From Crossaster papposus (taxonomy: Eukaryota > Echinodermata > Asteroidea > Velatida > Solasteridae), in the NCBI GenBank assembly GCA_037893245.1, contig JBAIAA010000414.1, positions 806,001-870,000 of the forward strand: DNA of 64,000 nucleotides, written 5' to 3'. Made by a program: the position numbers and the translations under genes. Positions 23,501-31,923 of this stretch are shown here, in pieces. Position 1 is the first letter of the stretch, and each line of letters starts with the position of its first letter. A model generated the notes under the pieces. That model was not told where the DNA came from. It saw only the letters and a list, made by a program, of their open reading frames with translations, and made no database searches.

Positions 23501-23867
23501 ATCAAATGGCAAAGAAACCAGTGCAGGTTTGTTTCCTACCTGGTATGCAATTCATCAGCAGCAGGTCGTCAGGTATAACTATCCTCTTGAGTGAGCCTGC
23601 TGATGCCCAGTTCTGCTCCTTGGCAGAACCCTCTTCCATCCCGTCCACCGATGGACCTGATCCCAGCTTACAAGAGGAACTATCCAATCGTCCCTCTAGG
23701 CAACGAGACTGTCCCGTCGGTGATAAATTTGATTTAGCTGCGACAGATTCTCCTCCGATTGCAGATGTTACTTTGGTATCAGAGCCATCGGTGGATGGGC
23801 TGGAGACTTTTGAAGGGAGTTGCTCGATGGTCTGGTTAGAATCCCAGCCCCCAGCTGTACCCTGGAC
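16562..23867 (-). CDS. Unrecognised conserved-looking gene, last four coding exons
   Basis: The exons are 23867-23540 (328 nt), 21769-21658 (112), 17977-17769 (209) and 16758-16562 (197, ending in TAA). All borders are AG/GT and the phases match at each junction (1, 2, 1), giving 281 residues in one frame. The first exon is low complexity, Ser/Gly-rich, then IVIPDDLLLMNCIP. The rest looks globular and helical: DELEALCKALQKKSTWDVQQ, CYRTYAVLKILSRYHSLGLV, PSIKQHIEYIHKLRI, and near the end NVCNMKTLLAKLLPDEALHQ and ARDLFVYD. Codon use and periodic hydrophobicity look coding. The 5' exons were not found; they should lie between 23.9 and 31.5 kb. I do not recognise the family. Confidence 0.75.
16812..16905. 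mobile_element. GGTTCATACT-family fragment
   Basis: It starts GGTTCATACTTCATGCGAAT and carries GCGCATGTTCGTCAGGG. Only one end is clear. It lies in the last intron of the four-exon gene. Confidence 0.45.
17978..19239. other. Intronic and repetitive stretch
   Basis: It lies in the intron between 21658 and 17977. 'ggccggccagaaatggaagg' occurs twice in a row near 18765-18810. No further exon fits: the exons on either side join in phase without one. Confidence 0.5.
19240..19870. repeat. KpnI-like GGGTACCC run and a 180-bp tandem duplication
   Basis: At 19266-19300 the word GGGTACCC overlaps itself several times. Two related segments follow: 19450-19635 and 19693-19866. Both run from 'attccaaaactcc' through 'gactatctttga(t/c)g(t/c)gtctccagaag' to 'gatgcgccgcagatggcgg', so this is an old direct duplication. 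A second GGGTACCC run occurs at 20563-20582. Confidence 0.7.
20418..20557. repeat. Pyrimidine tract (77 bp) abutting a poly-G tract (about 62 bp)
   Basis: A T-rich tract runs 20418-20494 and switches abruptly to G, with a single C at 20499, ending at 20557. GGGTACCC repeats follow at once. Such tracts are strand-asymmetric and prone to slippage, and the length here may be an assembly approximation. The apparent reading frames over it are artefacts. Confidence 0.9.
20612..20935. repeat. Dispersed repeat with AAGATCTTN2-3AAGATC stem, copy 1
   Basis: It shares with 60385-60570 the block 'cagccagtaagcagtttgca' and the block 'gaagaagatctt...aagatc' followed by 'gccctcttaact', though in a different order. 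The second block forms a short hairpin. Similar GAAGAAG-plus-hairpin ends occur in Penelope-like and other retroelement tails, but I cannot assign a family. Confidence 0.5.
20980..21325. mobile_element. Foldback (long inverted-repeat) element
   Basis: The left arm (about 20980-21078) and the right arm (about 21228-21325) are inverted copies. CTTGTATATCTCCTATAATC at 21054-21073 is matched exactly in reverse at 21231-21250, and CCCTCTAACGTA at 21007 pairs with TACGTTAGAGGG at 21282. The centre is also palindromic: ATTGCGTGACGTAAC near 21131 against GTTACGTCACGTAATTAT near 21178. Almost the whole 345 bp can fold on itself. Foldback miniature elements have this form. Confidence 0.8.
21770..23539. 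other. Intron of the four-exon gene
   Basis: Apart from the AAGGTAGTATACACC-family element at 22954-23340, I see nothing distinctive. Confidence 0.5.
22954..23340. mobile_element. AAGGTAGTATACACC-family miniature element, copy 2
   Basis: It has ends TTAAAGGTAGTATACACCAT and ATGGTGTATACTACCTTTAA, a 20-bp perfect inverted repeat that includes TTAA. At 387 bp it is the most complete copy. The core includes GGATGCCGAGAAAAGCATGA and GATATCTGCAAATGGTG. Confidence 0.85.
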
Positions 23868-24112
23868 CTGTCAGAACAATAAATAAGACACAAGTAAAGT
23901 GTCAAAATTCAATCTTGTCATGATCGAGTTTAAGTCAACTATTTTATTATCTGTTATAATAAGCTGTATCACAAACACAAACATTGAGAATCCCTGAACC
24001 AACTATTGGAATTTCACAAATTATTGAAGATGGAACAAAAATGATCTAACTTTTTTCTCCAATTTTATTGGCTCAAATTAACTGCCACTATTGGTTACAA
24101 GTTCCTTTGAGC

Positions 24113-24240
24113 CCGGTTCATACTCGGCGCGAAAGCGAACACGAACGTGCTGCGAAGTCGCAAAAGTTGAACACATAACTTCCATGCTGACGAATTGTCG
24201 CAGCGAATACTTTGTGACGTTAAATGGCGTCATGGTTTGT
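24113..24240. mobile_element. GGTTCATACT-family miniature element
   Basis: It starts CCGGTTCATACTCGGCGCGA and carries GTCGCAGCGAATACTTTGTG, matching the 15184-15303 copy. The right end is diverged. Confidence 0.6.
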
Positions 24241-24430
24241 TCACATATCAAGAATTCATTTCTAAAACGTGATATCTCCCTCTATTATTATTTGAAAGTG
24301 TTTGCCTAATTTATTATGAAATCTTAAAGATTACAAACAGTTTGTCTTTTGGCAGCCAGGAGAGACCGGGAGTTATAAGATGTAACAAAATCCAACAAAA
24401 AAGGGACTGTAAAGTCAAATGTTTTACTTT

Positions 24431-24624
24431 TTAACCAGTTCGTGCCAGAGGACGTACGGTATATACACGCACAATTTTCTCGAGATTCAAAACGGATGAC
24501 GCATAAACACGTCATTAGCAAGGCCGGAAATGTCTGTCAGCAGCGAGCAAGGCCGGAAATGCGTGGGTGTGCTCAAATAATCCCGCACCCGAATGTTAAA
24601 ATAATCCCGGTGCAAACTGGTTAA
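24431..24624 (+). mobile_element. TTAA-CCAGTTCGCGCC miniature element, copy 5
   Basis: It starts TTAACCAGTTCGTGCCAG and ends CCGGTGCAAACTGGTTAA. At 194 bp it has an internal deletion relative to copy 2. Confidence 0.8.
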
Positions 24625-24901
24625 AGTTGATGTAATATTTTGTATTTTCATCAACCTCAAGTAGTGAAAATGTCGACTTTACATTCTCTTTGTGGTGAAG
24701 TCACATATTGCATTGAATATGGTGAAAGTGCCGTTATAAATCAGGTTATTATTATTATTGGAAATAAACTCATCATATCCTCCAGTTTAAAGGGCGAGAG
24801 CCACTAATCTTCCATAAGAAAGCGTACATGAACAGTCAACTAAATGTGATATCATGCCAATAGTTTAGTTTAGTTTAGCAATAGTTTACAATGTAAAGAA
24901 A

Positions 24902-25053
24902 GGCCAGTTCATGCTTAGCGCAAAAGCAAACGAATTTGTGATGTCAGGGAAAGCATTCGAGCTGTAAAGTCACGATTTTGAACACATTTCAACTCCAGAA
25001 ATACTCCCTAATGTAAAATTCGCATCGCATTCACATGAAGTATGAAATGGCTT
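24902..25053. mobile_element. GGTTCATACT-family miniature element (diverged)
   Basis: It starts GGCCAGTTCATGCTTAGCG and ends CATGAAGTATGAAATGGC. The core AAAGCATTCGAGC and GATTTTGAACACATTTCAAC matches the family, but reversed relative to 15184-15303. Confidence 0.55.
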
Positions 25054-25197
25054 TAAGTCTGAAGAGTTCTGCATATATGGCAAAATTGAGCTTCAATTCA
25101 GAAAATGTGTGCAATGCATGTACTGAGCTATGAAATACATCAAACCTGACAAACGTGCAACTGAAACGGATAAGCAGATTAGAAGATAGATCAACAG

Positions 25198-25632
25198 ATG
25201 TGACCGGCTCTACAAAAAAGGTGTATTAAGTCATCATTAAGTCATTTCGACCAGCTCAACGTTGAGAGGGTAAACATTTCATCAAAATGTGATTTTTATT
25301 TACTGTCATGAATGACATCTTTAATACCTACAGTTTCAGGTTTCATTCAAAGAAATTTTGATTTGGATGAATAAAGTGGAAAAAACTACCATTTTGTGTG
25401 CATCGTTCTGTTGTACTACAACAGAGCCGGCTATTTCAAGCCCGTTTTCTCAGTTGTGTAATTTGAACTTCAAGGAAGTAATTAAAATGCAAATATGTCA
25501 TATCTCCAGAATTGGAGGGGTTATGGAGCTCTATATGAAAGCTTACGTTGTGGGCTTTTCAATCATATATATATAACTCAATTTCACTTTTTCAATGACA
25601 TAATACACCTTTTTGTAGAGCTGGTCACATAT
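25198..25632 (-). mobile_element. ATATGTGACC-family miniature element, copy 2
   Basis: It starts GATGTGACCGGCTCTACA and ends TGTAGAGCTGGTCACATATG. The core is the reverse of copy 1 at 7938-8395: it has 'ctcaacgttgagagggtaaa' and 'catttcatcaaaatgtgatt'. Confidence 0.75.
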
Positions 25633-26089
25633 GGCACTTGAAGTGGTATATCTGTGACATTTAGTGTCTATTAAAAGCAATAAAAGCTATCCCAGTGCAA
25701 GACATGTGAAGTATACATACAACTAAGTGTAGCAACGGTTGTGCGAAATAACTAACAACAATTGTGCGAAATAACCAACAGCGATTCAACAACAAGTGAT
25801 GATACAAATTGGACACAACAAAGAAGAAGCCTTCTTATATATTTAACAACAAAATTCACCTGCACGTGGCCAATAAGCTGTTAATAAAAGAAAATAAAAT
25901 AAAATAAGGTTTTGCTAAGCATGAGAAATTCATTTAATGTTAAAGATATGGGCCAATAGAATATTCTGTGCTTTTACACCGAGACTGGTTCCTGTCCCCT
26001 TTCAGTTTAATGCATTAAATATTTTTGAGAAAGCAGGAACCAGCCTCACTTTTCTATTAGACGTATGTACATGTGTATAGCATGAGATG

Positions 26090-26335
26090 AAAATGTGATC
26101 AGATAGAGATGAACATGTGATCAGCACAGGACGAACATGCGATCAGCATGGGACAAACATGCGATCAGCATGGGACGAACATGCGATCAGCATGGGACAA
26201 ACATGCGATCAGCATGGGACAAACATGCGATCAGCATGGGATGAACATGCGATCAACATGGGATGAACATGCGATCAACATGGGTTGAACATGCGATCAG
26301 CATGAGATGAATGTGAATAGCATGTGATGAAAATA
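26090..26335. repeat. Minisatellite, 22-bp unit, about 10 copies
   Basis: The unit is ACATGCGATCAGCATGGGAC plus two bases (AA, GA or TG). Inner copies are nearly identical and outer ones diverge, as in a young array expanding from the middle. It is non-coding. Confidence 0.9.
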
Positions 26336-27419
26336 TACATGTCATTCATGAACGCAACTAGTGCACACATACTTTCAAACAAAGAAGCATGTTTTAGCAT
26401 GGTGTAGACGAATGAAGTTTAATTAGGCAGTAATGTGGCATTTTTAGGACTAATACAACAAACGTTATTGTAAACATGCCACAGAATCTGAATGACTCAA
26501 TAAACCACTCTGATTTCAACTGAGAATTTCTGATACAAGGATGTCAACATTTCAATACCGACATCAATAATTTGTAAACCTCTCATACATGTACCATGTT
26601 CGTGTACTACATAACCCCCCACTTCCAATACAAAAGCACAATATGCAAAAAATAGATCATTTCCGTCTCCAGGCATTCGTATTTAAAGTTGTAGCGTTAA
26701 AGTGTACTCTAAGTCTACGGGGTTAGGTTATAGACTATAGTACAGGGACAAAGGGAAACACAATAGGGTATCCTATGTAAAATACGACTACATGTTCATT
26801 AAAGACTTTCAAAAATGTTAACTATTACTTAGTTTATTTTTAAGTGCAAAGCTAAACATATTTTTTGGTATGGTATTACGGATGGTATTATCTCACATGA
26901 AACCACAGATCTACAAGTCGCGGGGATAGTGGTACAAGGGTAGTTTGGGGATTTTGCAAAAGTGGGCAAACTGACAAATATGGGCAGATAATCAGATGTT
27001 AGGGGTTTACTTCTAGAGGGGTCGTCTGTTAACATAGAAATTTGGAAATAGGAAAATGGTTATTAAACAAATAGTATAACAGGCAAGTCATTTTATATAC
27101 AAAATATTCAGGTTCCCAACAACTAGGTGTGTTGCACTGTGTTGGATTGAGCAGGAAACTCATGAGTGATGAGTCACTGTTCAAGTCTGTTGGATTTAGA
27201 AGGGAAGTCTTGGAGAAGGGGTTTGGGGTCAAGTTAATTATTATTATTATGAAACAAAACAAATCAGGTAAATTAAGAAGAGTGCAAGCACTATAAGTTG
27301 CTTTTCAGCAACCCCCACACACCTGAAACGTCGAAAAAAACACAATAAAACAGACCAGAGTAAGAAAAAAGATATTAAACTAGACAAATAGGAAACAGGA
27401 AGACCAGTGAAACAAGGAG

Positions 27420-28035
27420 TGGGGTTCACCAGTTGATTTTAGGAAGAGGGGTGTTAAGAGCTGTTGCGCTGTAGAGCTGTCCCACAAGCTACAGTACACT
27501 GTACTTGTCCTGGTAAGGACACCCATAACTCTGGCTTGAAGTGTTTGGTACAAACAGAAGTCTCAACGGGCATACTGCCGAGTGCTGAGGCAGGGATGCA
27601 GCCAAGTCCTCCAATCCTATTAAGACTTGCAACATATTCAACTAAGATTTGACAAAGATACTCCTTGTGGCTGGACTTGTGATGATCTCAACTACGTCCC
27701 TGGCTAATTAATGCTCCTTCACCGACTATAAAACCTGAGAAATCTCCTAAGATAAAGAAATGGTGTACCACTCTGCAATACTAAAGCCAACATTTGTATT
27801 TACCACGCCCTCAATACAAAATCCTGGCAAGTCCACCCAATAAAAACCCTAATAAACTAGTGAACTCGTAAACTTGACTGTATTACATGTAAACTACTGA
27901 ATGCATGTTCTGAGACCTATTGATGGTATTACTTGAAAGTGCAGCAATCATTTAGAGTTCCCAACGGACAAACCACGGGTGTTAGTACAAGTACATGTCA
28001 TTTTCAACAGCCAACACCTGCTTCCCTAATTCAAT
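27420..28035. repeat. Direct repeat, left copy (pair with 30358-30905)
   Basis: The two copies share long near-identical stretches, for example GTTAAGAGCTGTTGCGCTGT, ACAAACAGAAGTCTCAACGG and AAGAAATGGTGTACCACTCT, in the same order and orientation across 0.55-0.6 kb. I see no coding frame conserved between them. Together they bracket the SGNH-like gene. Confidence 0.8.
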
Positions 28036-28690
28036 ATTTTGCTCATAACATCTCGTTAATTTTGCCTTGTTGGGGACAAATGAACAGGTATTAACAGTGT
28101 TGACTGTTCAGTGGGTTTTAGTTGCAAGCTGTGTGTCATGAAGACCAATAAAGCAACATAAATTAGTAAATGTTTTTCCATGTCAGTTAAACTTTATTTA
28201 TTCATTCAGAAAATTGTATAACACTGAACAGAGAAGGATACTAAAAACAGCAAATCTTTAATAATGACTCGTAAGTAGCCTTCAAAGATCCAACAAAACA
28301 TACCTAACCCTACTTACTATATGTATGCAAACCTCAATTTTGTAACATCTCCATTATGTAGTTTCATTACAAAATGAGGTAAAAATAATAAATATCACAA
28401 ATTATCATGATTGTTCATTACAATTATCATTAGTAATGTGTAAATATCAAGTATATTAATTCAGGACTAATTAACAGTATTGTGAGCAGAATGTGTTGTG
28501 TCCCTTCACACTATGTTGTGTGCTCTCACACTAAGTTGTGTTCTCTCACACTATGAATATTTAACCCCAAAAAAATGGTGCACTAACCATACAAATAAAT
28601 TGTTATTTGTTCACAGTGTCCGCCATTTTAAGAAAACTGGCAGGAATGGAACATTAAATTCTAACTTTCTTCACAACACCGAAAATGCAG

Positions 28691-28728
28691 CTGCTTCCTA
28701 CACGAGCTGCAGCTCGTGTAGGAAGCAG
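28691..28728. repeat. Perfect 38-bp palindrome
   Basis: CTGCTTCCTACACGAGCTG is followed directly by its exact reverse complement, with no spacer. It lies 73 nt past the stop codon of the SGNH-like gene, so it may fall in that transcript's 3' UTR as a 19-bp hairpin. The minimal loop makes a DNA cruciform or a recent inversion event equally possible. Confidence 0.95.
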
Positions 28729-28800
28729 TATCGCTTTCCCAAATTTGAACGAAAGTGCCAAGTTCAGCGACTTGTGAACAAACAGAATATTTTCTGATGA

Positions 28801-30231
28801 TTATTGTTGAGATTTAATAAAGTTTTGGAGATTTTGTCTGAACAGGTTATTTCCCTCAGAGGAAAGATGAAAGCCATCTGAATTGAACAGTTTGATGTCA
28901 TCCCAAACAAACTGTGGATGGTCTAGATATGTTACACCCAGACGAAACCCTAATGTTTTTGACCCTCTATTAGTTTGTCGTCTCTTTCTCTCAATCTTTG
29001 ATTGAGTGTTAGCGCCAGAATAGTACATCCTGGGAAGAATGGACGACCACACGAGCTTGGTCTTTGGGAACCTCAGCAAGCACTCCTCCATGAAAAACCT
29101 GACGTTATAGTGGACTGCAGATTCTATCAGGTCGTTTGTCCCCAGGTGAACTATGAGAAGCCCCGGAGCTGGATCACTGGAGGATAACTCCGTTAGCAAG
29201 TCATGAACATCTCGAAGCCTGGCTTCGTTTCGGCCCTTCCACCGGACCGTCACTTCGCAGTCCAGGACTTCTTGAGCACGGTAAACCATGTCATCGCCAA
29301 CTATCCACACATCTGCATTGAGGAAGGAAAGATTGCATGTAGTAGCACATAGAAGGAATAGTTTGTATCAGGGGAGGCAAAACGGTAAATCCTACTATTA
29401 AGACTATAGCTACATTAAGATTTCAGATTTATTTCCCTCTTAATTTGCTGCATTCTTTGGCTGCATTGAATGCCCTGTGCCCAAGTTTCAAATCGTAGCT
29501 CATTGAATGTACCAAACACATCGTAAACTAAGTACAGTGAAACAATGCGGCTTGCAAGGCATGGTTGTAGAAAAGTAGACAATAACATCTCATACATGTA
29601 TAAATACCCTTGCTTCAGACATTTGTTTTCAACAACTTATACCTTTACAGCCGGTTCATCAGACAGGCATTCCAGAGTTGAGCCAATCCAAACTGAAATA
29701 AATCACTCCCGAGTCGCTCTAATGACTTCAGCAGTCCATCTTTTGCCATCCAGTGTGCCTAGTCACTCTTAATTGTTACATGTCGGACGTTTGGAAGACC
29801 TACATGTAATCCACTCATTTGGTGCAGCGCGACTCTGGAATGCCGGTATGAACTGGGTGTAACTCCCTTCAATTTAAGTTAAGTCCATCGCCGAGTTCAA
29901 TGAATTATAACTTAACCCTAACAGTCCTCAATCCTCCCAAAATGAATATGATTTTGGACACACCCTAGGAAGTTAGGGTTAAACTGCCGTTTTGGAAACA
30001 AATGGAAACTTGAAATGAGCCAGGTTACAAGAGAGACATCATGAGCAGATACATGTTCTATACTGTAATCCCTGGCTCCCTAGGGTGTGTGAAAATCATA
30101 TTCATAACTGTTAGGGTTAACCCTGTCATCACAGCAATACTAAAATCCTGAATATTAAAAAAAAAAGACTATGGATAAAAACATTTGCACATCTCACCTT
30201 CTCTGGTGCTACAGGAACTGGTTAATGCCAT
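28801..30231 (-). CDS. SGNH/GDSL-hydrolase-like protein, two coding exons, 181 residues
   Basis: Exon 1 codes from ATG at 30231 to 30198. Its own acceptor, CCATTTGCAG at 30239, implies an upstream non-coding exon. Exon 2 runs 29312-28801 and ends in TAA. Both borders are strong (GAAG|GTGAGA and CTTCCTCAATGCAG|AT) and the lengths give exactly 182 codons. SGNH-type blocks are visible: VGDDM near residues 16-20 (block I, not canonical), LLIVHLGTND at 63-72, and SDGFHLSSEG at 156-165 with the expected Asp and His. I expect a small esterase-like fold; activity is doubtful. Similar SGNH domains occur both in animal genes and in tyrosine-recombinase and CR1-type retroelements. The intron and intact frame favour a host gene or a domesticated copy. 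Confidence 0.7.
29912..29982. mobile_element. 71-bp miniature TTAA-CCCTAAC element
   Basis: It starts TTAACCCTAACAGTCC and ends GAAGTTAGGGTTAA. The internal phrase 'aatgaatatgattttggaca' recurs in reverse at 30071-30118, next to a GTTAGGGTTAA end, so a second partial copy lies 90 bp away in the opposite orientation. Confidence 0.7.
30071..30118 (-). mobile_element. Partial miniature TTAA-CCCTAAC element
   Basis: It reads CTCCCTAGGGTGTGTGAAAA through ATATTCATAACTGTTAGGGTTAA, which is the reverse complement of part of 29912-29982 with an internal gap. Confidence 0.6.
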
Positions 30232-30357
30232 GATGGGTCTGCAAATGGGACAGCGAATCAACTGACTCACCGCCAAATTGTCTAAAGGCATGCAAGGCTT
30301 ATAAAATGGATGAATTTTGTATTAGGGTTGCGCAGATGCATGCGAGTTAGTCAATGA

Positions 30358-30905
30358 ATGGGGGGTTCACCAGTTGCTTTTAGTAAGAGGGGTGTTAAGA
30401 GCTGTTGCGCTGTAGAGCTGCCCCACAAGCTACATGTCCTGGTAAGGACACCCATAAGTCTGGCTTGAAGTGTTTGGTACAAACAGAAGTCTCAACGGGC
30501 ATACTGCCGAGTGCTGAGGCAGAGATGCAGCCAGGTCCATCACAAGTTCTCCAGTCTTAGTTGAACCTATTCATATTCAACTGAGATTTAACAAAGGCAC
30601 TCCTTTTGGCTGGACTTGCAATGGTGTCGACTACGTCTTTGGCTAATGCTCCTTCACCGACTATACAAATTGAGAAATCTCCGACGATGAAGAAATGGTG
30701 TACCACTCTGCAATACGAAAACCAACATTTTAATTTACCACGCCCTCAATAAAAATCCTGGCAAGTCCAGACAATACAAATCCTATCAAACTTGACTGAA
30801 TTAGGCCTACATGTGAACTACTGAAGGCATGTTCTGAGATCTTTAGAATCTGAATGGGTATTAAGTGCAGCAATCAATAGCCAACACTTGCTTCCCTGAT
30901 TTATT
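30358..30905. repeat. Direct repeat, right copy (pair with 27420-28035)
   Basis: Same order and orientation as the left copy, 2.9 kb away. Several small indels and base changes separate them, so the duplication is not very recent. Confidence 0.8.
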
Positions 30906-30998
30906 AGAACCCACACCAAAAGTAGTACATGTACATGTACATGTACTTGGATAAAGCTTGAGTATGAATTTAGCGTAGATTATACCGGTATGTCTTCT

Positions 30999-31240
30999 TT
31001 AACCAGTTCGCGCCGGGATTATTTTAACATCGCCAAGCCGACGGGCGGGATTATTTTTAACGAAACTCGATCCGAAGCGTGTTCAGGCCGATAGTGCTGG
31101 GTAGCACACCCACGCATTTCCGGCCTTGTGCGCTGCTGACATACATTTCCGAACTTGAACTTGGCGTATTTATTCGTCATCCGTTTTGAATTTGGGGAAA
31201 TTTTTGCGTTTATATTCGTCATCCGGCGCGAACTGGTTAA
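30999..31240 (-). mobile_element. TTAA-CCAGTTCGCGCC miniature element, copy 6
   Basis: It starts TTAACCAGTTCGCGCCGG and ends CCGGCGCGAACTGGTTAA. At 242 bp it is as long as copy 2 but inverted. Confidence 0.87.
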
Positions 31241-31277
31241 GCATATTGTGGTATTTGTAAATTCAGGATGGTTACTA

Positions 31278-31450
31278 CTAAGGCAAAACAGGGCGAGGAC
31301 CCGGTAATTACTGTGTAATAACGGACCGGGTTGGGGAATGACCAATGATAATAGACCGAGCCAAAGGCGAGGTCCATTACCAGCAGTCATCCCCCAACCC
31401 AGTACGTTATCACGCAGTGAATGACTGGGTTCTCACCCTGTTATGCCTTT
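31278..31450. mobile_element. Short inverted-end element (AACAGGGCGAGGACCC)
   Basis: The left end, AACAGGGCGAGGACCCGGT, is matched by ACTGGGTTCTCACCCTGTT at the right. Inside, 'tgactgctggtaatggacctcgcc' read on the minus strand suggests further symmetry. A related right end occurs near 63655-63690. Confidence 0.6.
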
Positions 31451-31536
31451 TTTTAAAAGCCGGGCCATTGCTACAAAATAATGCCCTCCACGTGATCGAG
31501 TCTCGACCAATCAGAAGTTATCAACTCTCCTAGGTA

Positions 31537-31542
31537 TTTATT
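31537..31542 (-). promoter_or_regulatory. Candidate polyadenylation signal of the TASOR-like gene
   Basis: AATAAA on the minus strand, 382 nt after the stop at 31924. It is the best-placed signal I see downstream of the last exon. Confidence 0.4.
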
Positions 31543-31923
31543 AAATGTAGGTAAAACACCAAACAATTGGATCTACAGTCAATAGAAATGGAGATCTAAT
31601 AAATGTGGAATACATGTAGTTATTACAGCTTCTTTAGCAGTCTCCAAATTGTCAACACACTGCAATGTACAATAAATAAAAAAGAATGCCGCAATATGCC
31701 GCTGCTTCCACCATCCAGTTTTTCGGAAACAAGCAATGCCCCGGTTCCTTATGAGAAACTACTGGAAGGCACATATGGCTGAGGTGCATCAAATGACAGG
31801 TGTTAATCAATGGATGTACAAAAGTGCAAAGGTGCAGATATGAAAGTTAAATAACAGTGTAGGTGACAGGTGAGAATGTACAAAGATTTGTATAGACCTC
31901 AAAGCATGCAACCTCATGCTGGG

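Larger units (their letters stand above)
23868..28800. other. Repeat-rich stretch without a supported exon
   Basis: It should contain the 5' exons of the four-exon gene, but I could not identify any. It does hold miniature elements (24113-24240, 24431-24624, 24902-25053, 25198-25632), a 22-bp minisatellite (26090-26335), one copy of a 0.6 kb repeat (27420-28035) and the palindrome at 28691-28728. Confidence 0.5.

Noticed and set aside
26090-26335. CRISPR-like regular direct repeats
   Set aside because: There are no unique spacers; the whole period repeats. The host is a eukaryote.
29912-30120. Telomere-like AACCCTAAC words
   Set aside because: They occur singly as inverted ends of TTAA miniature elements, not as tandem telomere arrays.
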